Assembly (NCBI RefSeq): GCF_030053155.1
Contig: NZ_CP125640.1
Location: forward strand, 496,001 to 560,000
Direction: 5' to 3'
DNA length: 64,000 nucleotides
Source: Rhizobium sp. BT03
GTDB lineage: Bacteria > Pseudomonadota > Alphaproteobacteria > Rhizobiales > Rhizobiaceae
The position numbers and the translations under genes are program-made. Positions 55,110 to 64,000 of the stretch are shown one piece after another (positions within the stretch are counted from its first letter, which is position 1; every line of letters starts with the position of its first letter). The notes beneath the pieces are model-generated. The model saw nothing but the letters and a program-made list of their open reading frames with translations. It had not been told where the DNA came from and searched no databases.

Positions 55110-55998
55110 GGCGGGGATCCAGAATGTCGCGCAGAGCATCTCCGGCGATGTTGAAGGCAAGGCTGGTGAGAAGGATGGCGATACCCGGCATGACGGCGAC
55201 CCACCAGTAATCCAGCATGAATTTGCGGCCGTTGGAGATCATCGCCCCCCATTCCGGTGCCGGCGGTTGCGCGCCAAGGCCGAGAAAGCCGAGGGAAGCC
55301 GCCGTCAGGATGATGCCGGCCATATTGAGGGTCAGGCGAACGATGACCGAGGGAACGCACATCGGCGCAATATAGAGAAGAAGGATGCGGATTGGCGAAG
55401 CGCCGTACAGGCGGGCGGCGACCACATAATCGGCATTTCTGACGACAAGGGCTTCGGCGCGCGCCAGCCTGGCGATCGGCGGCCATGCGGTCAGCGAGAT
55501 CGCGATGATTGCCGTGGTCAGGCCGGCGCCGAGTGCGGCGGCAAAGGCCAGCGCCAGGATCAGCGACGGGAAAGACAGGACGATATCGGTGGCGCGCATC
55601 AGCAGGGCGTCAGTGCGCCCGCCGAAGAAGCCGGCGACGACGCCGATCAGCAGGCCGATCGGACCGACGATCAGGGAGATCGACAGCACGGTCTGGATGG
55701 TGATGCGCGTGCCGAAAATCAGGCGGCTCAGAATGTCGCGGCCAAATTCGTCGGTGCCGGCCCAATGCGCCAGGCTCGGGGCCTGCAGGGCATCGCCGAG
55801 CGATTGCACGACCGGATCATAAGGCGCCAGAAGCGGCGCCAAGATCGCGATCAGGCACAGCAGGCCGAGGATGACGAAGCCGGCAAGGCCAAGCGGTTCC
55901 GCAGCCAATTTGCGGCCGGCGCGCGCAAACGAGGCGGCGACGCGGGTCGACACGCTTGGCGGGCGGATCTGAATGTCAGTGCGGATGGCGTCGCTCAT
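55096..55998 (-). CDS. Dpp/Opp-type ABC transporter permease (DppC-like)
   Basis: A 300-residue inner-membrane permease with an N-terminal helix (about 36-58, LGLAGFVILGLLCLIAILAP) and the oppC_N motif APYDPVVQSLGDALQAPSLA. Then comes HWAGTDEFGRDILSRLIFGT and the coupling loop ARAEALVVRNADYVVAARLY with GASPIRILLLYIAPM. It overlaps the DppB-like gene by 4 bases (55995-55998). Confidence 0.92.
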   Translation of the reverse strand: MSDAIRTDIQIRPPSVSTRVAASFARAGRKLAAEPLGLAGFVILGLLCLIAILAPLLAPYDPVVQSLGDALQAPSLAHWAGTDEFGRDILSRLIFGTRITIQTVLSISLIVGPIGLLIGVVAGFFGGRTDALLMRATDIVLSFPSLILALAFAAALGAGLTTAIIAISLTAWPPIARLARAEALVVRNADYVVAARLYGASPIRILLLYIAPMCVPSVIVRLTLNMAGIILTAASLGFLGLGAQPPAPEWGAMISNGRKFMLDYWWVAVMPGIAILLTSLAFNIAGDALRDILDPRHARS

Positions 55999-57023
55999 CG
56001 GGCCGCCTCCCGCATGCGCGGATCGAAGACGGCATAAGCGACGTCGGCGAGGAAGTTTAACAGCATGAAGATGAATCCCACGATGATGGTGCCGGCCACG
56101 ATGGCGTTCATATCGCCGATCATGAGGGCGTTCGTCATGTATTGGCCGATGCCCGGCCAGGAGAAGACGATCTCGGTGACGACGGCGCCTTCCAGCAGTC
56201 CACCATAGGAAATCGCCAGGATGGTGATCAGCTGCACCGCAATGTTCGGCAGGACATGGCGCCAGATCGTGCCGAAAGGACTGACACCCTTGGCACGGGC
56301 CGCGATGACATAATCCTGGCTCAACTGCTCCAGGGTGAAGCTGCGTGTCATGCGGGTAATATAGGCCATCGCCGCATAGGCGAGGATGATGGCAGGCAGA
56401 ATGATGTGGCCGAGCGCATTCCAGAAGATTTCCGTCTCGCCCTGCAGCAGGCTGTCGATCAGCAACAGGCCGGTCTGCGGCGTCACGAGGCCTTCGTAGA
56501 AGACATCGATCCTGCCCGGTCCGCCGACCCAGTTGAGGCCGGCATAGAAGATGACCAGCCCGACGATGCCGAACCAGAAAACCGGGATCGAGTGCCCGAC
56601 GAGGGCCACCACCCGGGCTATCTTGTCGATGAAGCTGTCGCGAAACAATGCCGCGACCAGGCCGAGCGGCACGCCGACGAATGTCGAGATGATCACCGCC
56701 AGCGTCGCCAGTTCGAATGTCGCCGGAAACGCCTGGGCGAGGTCCGACGAGACGGGGTTGCCGGTGAGGACGGCAGTGCCGAAATCACCATGCGCCAGCC
56801 CGTTCAGATAGAGGAAAAACTGCTGGTAGATCGGCAGGTCGAGTCCAAGGCGGGCCCGCATCGCCGCATAGGCGGCGGGATCGGCGAGTTCGCCGACGAT
56901 CGCGCCGACCGGATCGGTGGGCAGAACGCGGCCGATCACGAAGGTCACACAGAGGAGAATGAACAGGCTGACCAGCAAATGCGCCAGGCGTCGGCCAAAT
57001 TCGGCTACGGAGAGTTCCTTCAT
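55995..57023 (-). CDS. Dpp/Opp-type ABC transporter permease (DppB-like)
   Basis: A 342-residue permease with six helices. The first (about residues 12-34, LLVSLFILLCVTFVIGRVLP) is followed by a long periplasmic loop with LDLPIYQQFFLYLNGLAHGD and FGTAVLTGNPVSSDLAQAFP, the DppB hallmark. The EAA loop DYVIAARAKGVSPFGTIWRH is near residue 240. It begins 21 bases after the binding-protein gene. Confidence 0.92.
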   Translation of the reverse strand: MKELSVAEFGRRLAHLLVSLFILLCVTFVIGRVLPTDPVGAIVGELADPAAYAAMRARLGLDLPIYQQFFLYLNGLAHGDFGTAVLTGNPVSSDLAQAFPATFELATLAVIISTFVGVPLGLVAALFRDSFIDKIARVVALVGHSIPVFWFGIVGLVIFYAGLNWVGGPGRIDVFYEGLVTPQTGLLLIDSLLQGETEIFWNALGHIILPAIILAYAAMAYITRMTRSFTLEQLSQDYVIAARAKGVSPFGTIWRHVLPNIAVQLITILAISYGGLLEGAVVTEIVFSWPGIGQYMTNALMIGDMNAIVAGTIIVGFIFMLLNFLADVAYAVFDPRMREAAR

Positions 57024-57044
57024 GATCGGCTGCCCTCTCGAGTC

Positions 57045-58640
57045 TTACTGGGTTTCGACCTTGGTTACGTTCTCGAGACGCGTCATTTGAGACGGATGTC
57101 CGACATATCCCTGGACCTTGCCGGTCAGGACGATCGGCTCAAAGCGCTCGAACATCGGCAGCACGGCAGGCTTCTGTTCGACGAACATCTTCTGCATCTG
57201 CACGTAGAGTTCGCCGCGCTTCTTGGCGTCCGGCTCCATCGATGCCTTCGCGGTCAGGGCCGTCAACTCGGGAATATCCCAGGCCGAGCGCCAGACGAAA
57301 TTGCCGGCATTGTTGGCCTCTTTCGAGTTGTCGGGATTGGAGGAAAACTGCTCCATCGAGCCGAGCACGTTCGGCATGTAGGCGCTGGTCTGCGGGATCA
57401 GCAGATCGAAATCCCGGGCGCGATGGGCGGCGATGATTTCCGAACCGTTTCCCTGCTGGATGTCGATCTTGATGCCGACCTGGGCAAGGGAAGCCTGAAT
57501 GGCGGTGGCAAGATCGATGCGCGGTGTCTGGGCGATTGTCTTCAGCGTCAGCGAGAAGCCGTCCTTATAACCCGCCTCTGCCAGCAGCTGCTTGGACTTC
57601 TCGACGTTGAGCTGCCAATCCGGGCTCGGGATCGCATATTCGAAATTCTCCGGCACGGGCACGGTTCTCGCCCGTCCGTAGGGGCCCATGATCGTCTTCT
57701 CGATGCCCTTGTAGTCGATGCCGTAGGCGATTGCCTCGCGGACCTTGGGGTTGGAGAGGTACTGGTTGCCGGCATTCATCGACAGCACGTAGAAACCGCC
57801 TGTCGGAATGCGCTGGATGGCAAAACCCTGCTTGGCCTGGAATGTCGCGAGATCGGAGGCCGTCAGCGCACTGGCAATATCGATATCGCCGCGCTCCAGC
57901 ATCAGCCGCTCGACCTGGCTTTCCGGCACATGGCGGACGATGACGCGACGCATCTTCGGAGCGCCGTCGACATAACCCTTGTTGGCGTCGAGAATGACCA
58001 GCTCGTTCGGAGACCAGCGGTTGAGGGTGAATGGACCGGAACCGGCCGAATGCGTTCGCATCCAGGCATTGCCATAGTCATTGTCGACGGCGTGGCTTTC
58101 GACCTCGACGCTGTCGACCACGCTGGTGGTGGTCGTCGTCAGCCGGTAGAGCAGAAGCTCCGCCGTCACCTGGTCGGAAAGATCGATACGCACCGTCTGG
58201 TCGTCGACCGCCTTGACGAGCTTGTCGACATTGTTCTTGTCGTAGCCGACGCGCTTGAGGTTGGCGGCTGCGGCCTGATCCATCTTCAAGAGCCGCCCCA
58301 GCGAATAGACGACGTCCTTCGAAGTCACCGGGTTGCCGGAGGCGAAATTGGCCTTGCGCAGCGTAAAAGTGATGCCCTTGTCGTCAACCTTCCAGCTTTC
58401 CGCCAGCTGCGGAAGGATCTTACCATCAGCCGTGCTGGCGACCAGCCGGTCGTAAAGATTCGACATGATCTCCACGGCTTTGCCCTCGGTCGCCTGTTGC
58501 GGATCGAGGGACAGAACCTGGGCCAACGACGTTCCGATCACCAGCTGGTCTTGCGGCGTCGCAGCCTGCAGCTGCGGGGCAGCCATGGTCAGGGCGCCGA
58601 AAACGGCGCCGACGAACAGGCCTTTAGAAAAATGCTTCAT
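57045..58640 (-). CDS. Family 5 extracellular solute-binding protein of the Dpp-type importer
   Basis: A 531-residue periplasmic binding protein. Residues 1-27 (MKHFSKGLFVGAVFGALTMA then APQLQA) are a signal peptide. The mature part begins TPQDQLVIGTSLAQVLSLDP and shows NLYDRLVASTADGKILPQLA and KVREAIAYGIDYKGIEKTI. Family 5 proteins bind peptides, but some bind oligosaccharides or uronate derivatives, and the adjacent uxuA and kdgD genes hint at the latter. ATG 58640 follows GGAGGAGTGAC; the longer upstream frame would run through the operator. Confidence 0.9.
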   Translation of the reverse strand: MKHFSKGLFVGAVFGALTMAAPQLQAATPQDQLVIGTSLAQVLSLDPQQATEGKAVEIMSNLYDRLVASTADGKILPQLAESWKVDDKGITFTLRKANFASGNPVTSKDVVYSLGRLLKMDQAAAANLKRVGYDKNNVDKLVKAVDDQTVRIDLSDQVTAELLLYRLTTTTTSVVDSVEVESHAVDNDYGNAWMRTHSAGSGPFTLNRWSPNELVILDANKGYVDGAPKMRRVIVRHVPESQVERLMLERGDIDIASALTASDLATFQAKQGFAIQRIPTGGFYVLSMNAGNQYLSNPKVREAIAYGIDYKGIEKTIMGPYGRARTVPVPENFEYAIPSPDWQLNVEKSKQLLAEAGYKDGFSLTLKTIAQTPRIDLATAIQASLAQVGIKIDIQQGNGSEIIAAHRARDFDLLIPQTSAYMPNVLGSMEQFSSNPDNSKEANNAGNFVWRSAWDIPELTALTAKASMEPDAKKRGELYVQMQKMFVEQKPAVLPMFERFEPIVLTGKVQGYVGHPSQMTRLENVTKVETQ

Positions 58641-58668
58641 TGTCACTCCTCCATGAATTACTATAGAA

Positions 58669-58681
58669 GACATATTATGTC
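58669..58681. promoter_or_regulatory. Candidate GntR operator before the Dpp-type binding-protein gene
   Basis: GACATATTATGTC is a 13-base dyad with arms GACATA and TATGTC around one T. A related GTATGTCGTATTATGATC follows at 58686-58703. It sits between the divergent binding-protein gene and the FadR-type regulator gene, and CATATTATGTC recurs before uxuA at 59506-59516. Confidence 0.65.
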
Positions 58682-58773
58682 GCCCGTATGTCGTATTATG
58701 ATCTATCGAAGTCAGATACGATTGACAAGGCCCGAACGGGAGACTTGAGTGCAATGGGATTGGGGAACAGAAA

Positions 58774-59484
58774 ATGACGACACTCAGCCGTGGCCGGCAA
58801 AGACTGGCGCAGCAGGTCATCGATCAGCTGCGGGCGCAGATCGAGGCTGGCATGCTACGGGTCGGCGACCAGCTGCCGACCGAGCCGCAGCTTGAAGCGA
58901 CCTTCGGCGTCAGCCGCACCGTGGTGCGCGAGGCGATCGCCGATCTCAGGTCGGCCGGCTTCGTCAAGCCGATCCAGGGCAAAGGAGTGTTTGTCGCGAA
59001 TCCGAAATCTCAATCGGTGCTGCCATTGACGCCGGTGGAAATCAAAAGCATCCCCGAAACCCTTGAGTTGCTGGAGTTTCGCATGGCGGCCGAGGGCGAA
59101 GCGGCGGCGATTGCCGCCTATCGCCGCACCGCCGAGCAGGAGGCGGCGATCCGCGAGGCCAACCGCCGGATGGCGAACCTGATCGAGACCGGGCAGCAAA
59201 CGGTGGAGGCGGATTACGCCTTCCACATGGCGATCGCCGCCGCCACCAACAACCGATTCTATGTCGATGTGCTGCGCCAATTCGGCCCCAAAGCGATCCC
59301 CCGCGGCCAGTTTCCGACGCTGCCGGAGGCCAATGACCGCGACTATCTGCAAAAGGTCTATGCCGAGCATGTCGAAATCCTCTCGGCCATCGCCGATCAG
59401 GATCCGGATCGCGCCCGCCAGGCGATGCGTGCGCATATGATGGCCAGCCAACGTCGCTATCGGATGCTCTCCGAGCAGCAATAG
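58774..59484 (+). CDS. FadR-type GntR transcriptional regulator
   Basis: A 236-residue regulator. The winged HTH (residues about 10-75) reads LAQQVIDQLRAQIEAGMLRV and PTEPQLEATFGVSRTVVREA, with GFVKPIQGKGVFVANPKSQS after it. The FCD domain (about 95-225) contains EFRMAAEGEAAAIAAYRRTA, DYAFHMAIAAATNNRFYVDV and HVEILSAIADQDPDRARQAM. It diverges from the Dpp-type importer and precedes uxuA and kdgD in the same direction, so it most likely represses both on the same operator motif. Hexuronate or its degradation product is a plausible effector, as for UxuR and ExuR, which are also FadR-type. Confidence 0.9.
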   Translation: MTTLSRGRQRLAQQVIDQLRAQIEAGMLRVGDQLPTEPQLEATFGVSRTVVREAIADLRSAGFVKPIQGKGVFVANPKSQSVLPLTPVEIKSIPETLELLEFRMAAEGEAAAIAAYRRTAEQEAAIREANRRMANLIETGQQTVEADYAFHMAIAAATNNRFYVDVLRQFGPKAIPRGQFPTLPEANDRDYLQKVYAEHVEILSAIADQDPDRARQAMRAHMMASQRRYRMLSEQQ

Positions 59485-59505
59485 GGCTCGACTCTCTTCG
59501 AAATT

Positions 59506-59524
59506 CATATTATGTCATATGACA
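59506..59524 (+). promoter_or_regulatory. Candidate GntR operator before uxuA
   Basis: CATATTATGTC (59506-59516) repeats 11 bases of the operator at 58671-58681. It runs into a perfect 12-base palindrome TGTCATATGACA (59513-59524). The site ends 25 bases before the uxuA start. Confidence 0.65.
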
Positions 59525-59549
59525 GTGTGTAATTTCGAAAGAGACTCAA

Positions 59550-61488
<1,939 letters not shown>

Positions 61489-61505
61489 TCGCGGGTTACC
61501 TTTAT

Positions 61506-61547
61506 CAACGACAAAACCGCCGGGCTTGCTCGGCGGTTTTGTCGTTG
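61506..61547. terminator. Strong bidirectional terminator after kdgD
   Basis: CAACGACAAAACCGCCG (61506-61522) pairs perfectly over 17 bp with CGGCGGTTTTGTCGTTG (61531-61547), with an 8-base loop. A/T blocks within the arms provide a U-run in both directions. It separates the uxuA-kdgD unit from the convergent CUT1 operon that ends at 61602. Confidence 0.92.
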
Positions 61548-61601
61548 TCAGCCATCCGCTAAATCACGCCCACAGCCTATCGCACAAAACGCGCGCAGCA
61601 A

Positions 61602-62675
<1,074 letters not shown>

Positions 62676-62698
62676 GATTGCAGCTCCAATGGGTCGGC

Positions 62699-63547
62699 TC
62701 AGGACTTGACGGCGCCGGCGGTCAGGCCGGCGATGATGTGCCTCTGGGCAACGAAGAAAACGATGATCGTCGGCAGGATGGTCAACGTGATGAAGGCCAG
62801 CACCAGTTGCCATTCCGTGCCGTATTCGCCGCGATAGACCATGATGCCGAGCGGCCAGGGATATTTCGATTCCGAGTTCAGCATGATCAGCGGCAGGATG
62901 TAACTGTTCCAGCTGCCGACGAAAGAGATGATGCTGACGGTGGCGACGATCGGCCGGGAGAGCGGCAGCGAGATATGCCAGAAGAATCTCATATAACCGC
63001 AGCCGTCGACGAAGGCCGCCTGAAACAATTCTTCCGGGAGGTTGCGGAAATAGTTCCTGAACAACAGGATGCTCATGCCGAGGCCGAAAGCCACCTGCGG
63101 CAGCACCACGCCCCAATAGGTATTGAGCAGGCCGAGATCGCGGATGCGGATGAAGAGCGGCAGGATCGCGGTCGCCGCCGGAAACATCAGGCCGAGCAGG
63201 AAATAATTGAGCAGGAAGGACGAGCCGAAGAAGCGGACATGGGCAAAGGCGAAGGCCGCCATCGACGAGACGATCAGCGTCAAGAGCACGGTGAGCGCCG
63301 CAATGATCAGCGAATTGCCGATCTGCAGCCAGTAGCGTTCGCCGAAGAGGATGTCGGTATAATTCGCCCACTGCCATTCCGTCGGCAGGCCGAAGGGATT
63401 GGTGCGCAGGTCGCCCAGCGTCTTGAAGCCGCCGAGCGCCGTGGTCAGCAGCGGGATCAGCACGATGGCGGCGATCAGGCTCAGCGACACGTAGAGATAG
63501 ATGCGTGTCGAGGTGCGCATGCGGATGGAAGAGCTCATATCAGTCAT
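62699..63547 (-). CDS. CUT1 sugar ABC transporter permease (MalG-like)
   Basis: A 282-residue permease of usual length with six helices: the first is at about residues 15-38 ([20 protein letters not shown]), then a TIM-like loop and EAA segment [20 protein letters not shown] near residue 180. The gene overlaps the next upstream permease by 8 bases (63540-63547). An alternative start three codons in (MSSSIR) is also possible. Confidence 0.92.
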   Translation of the reverse strand: MTDMSSSIRMRTSTRIYLYVSLSLIAAIVLIPLLTTALGGFKTLGDLRTNPFGLPTEWQWANYTDILFGERYWLQIGNSLIIAALTVLLTLIVSSMAAFAFAHVRFFGSSFLLNYFLLGLMFPAATAILPLFIRIRDLGLLNTYWGVVLPQVAFGLGMSILLFRNYFRNLPEELFQAAFVDGCGYMRFFWHISLPLSRPIVATVSIISFVGSWNSYILPLIMLNSESKYPWPLGIMVYRGEYGTEWQLVLAFITLTILPTIIVFFVAQRHIIAGLTAGAVKS

Positions 63548-64000
63548 GGCGCATGAAGATCCTTTTGTAACCGAAGGCGAGCGTCACGCAGATGACGAAG
63601 AGCACCACGCCAACGGCGCTGCCCAAGCCGACCTGCATGCGCATGACGCCGTAGGTGTAGAGGAAGGTGACCATCGTCTGCGTCGAATTGGACGGGCCGC
63701 CGCCGGTCAGCGGCATGATCATGTCGAAGAGCTGCAGCGAGCCGACGACGGCAAAGAAGATCGACAGGCGCAAGGTCGAGCCGAGCAGCGGCAGCGTGAC
63801 GTAGCGGAATTTCTGCCAGCCGGTGGCGCCGTCGATTTCGGCGGCTTCCAGCACGCTCTTGTCGACCGATTGCAGGCCGGCGATGAACAGCATCATGTGA
63901 AAACCGAAATATTTCCAGACGATGACGCCGAGCACGGCGTAGATCGCCACGTCCTTGTCGGCGAGCACATAAGGATTGGCGAAGCCGAAGAAGTTTGAAA
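63540..64000 (-). CDS. CUT1 sugar ABC transporter permease (MalF-like), partial
   Basis: The 3' end of a permease gene; the 5' end is beyond the window. About 153 codons are seen, in frame to the last base. They include NPYVLADKDVAIYAVLGVIV, the EAA loop VDKSVLEAAEIDGATGWQKF, LPLTGGGPSNSTQTMVTFLY and a C-terminal helix. It is the MalF-like partner of the 62699-63547 permease and ends in the 8-base overlap. Confidence 0.9.
   Translation of the reverse strand, partial: SNFFGFANPYVLADKDVAIYAVLGVIVWKYFGFHMMLFIAGLQSVDKSVLEAAEIDGATGWQKFRYVTLPLLGSTLRLSIFFAVVGSLQLFDMIMPLTGGGPSNSTQTMVTFLYTYGVMRMQVGLGSAVGVVLFVICVTLAFGYKRIFMRHD

Noticed and set aside
56142..58748. Open frame of 868 codons antisense to the Dpp-type permease and binding-protein genes
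   Set aside because: It is a composition shadow: two well-supported genes with signal peptide and family motifs lie on the other strand.

Overview
The window looks like a chromosomal segment of a fast-growing rhizobium of the Rhizobium leguminosarum/etli type. I base this on the high-GC codon usage, the glnB-glnA pair behind a sigma-54 promoter, a phosphatidylcholine synthase, an IalB-family protein, a dense set of ABC uptake systems with GntR or LacI regulators, and nested palindromic intergenic repeats of the kind scattered through rhizobial genomes. No rRNA, tRNA, insertion sequence, prophage or CRISPR array was seen. All functions are read from sequence motifs without database searches.

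Positions 1-19000 are mostly housekeeping: the end of a DUF72 protein, nnr (NAD(P)HX repair), glnB-glnA (nitrogen signalling and assimilation), hspQ, an IalB-like secreted protein, a YejA-like peptide-binding protein, a FrnE-like oxidoreductase, an sdhE-mfd-osmC run divergent from recG, a DUF502 membrane protein, and glmU-glmS (UDP-GlcNAc precursor synthesis).

Positions 19000-33000 hold two ABC importers of the ribose/BMP superfamilies: a YtfQ-YtfR-YtfT-YjfF-like sugar importer followed by a FadR-type regulator, and a BMP-type nucleoside importer. Next come qor, pcs (phosphatidylcholine synthase), fpr (ferredoxin-NADP reductase) and another GntR regulator.

Positions 33000-45200 are the accessory part. 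They hold a VOC protein, a very large RTX-type calcium-binding repeat protein interrupted by a single-base frameshift at a seven-G tract and containing a nearly exact 669-bp tandem duplication, a truncated type I secretion ATPase fragment, a LuxR-family solo regulator, a MacA/MacB-like export system, a GFA-family protein, two small unknown proteins (one built on a duplicated 16-residue motif) and an AT-rich orphan membrane protein.

Positions 45200-64000 are a carbohydrate-catabolism block. A LacI regulator diverges from an operon of an uncharacterised 839-residue protein plus a CUT1 sugar importer, the best candidate for an undescribed glycan-use system. Next is a Dpp-type importer divergent from a FadR-type regulator, which is followed by a UxuA-like mannonate dehydratase and a KdgD-like dehydratase. 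The same operator-like motif occurs before the Dpp-type binding protein and before uxuA, so the two halves look co-regulated. The window ends inside a second CUT1 importer.
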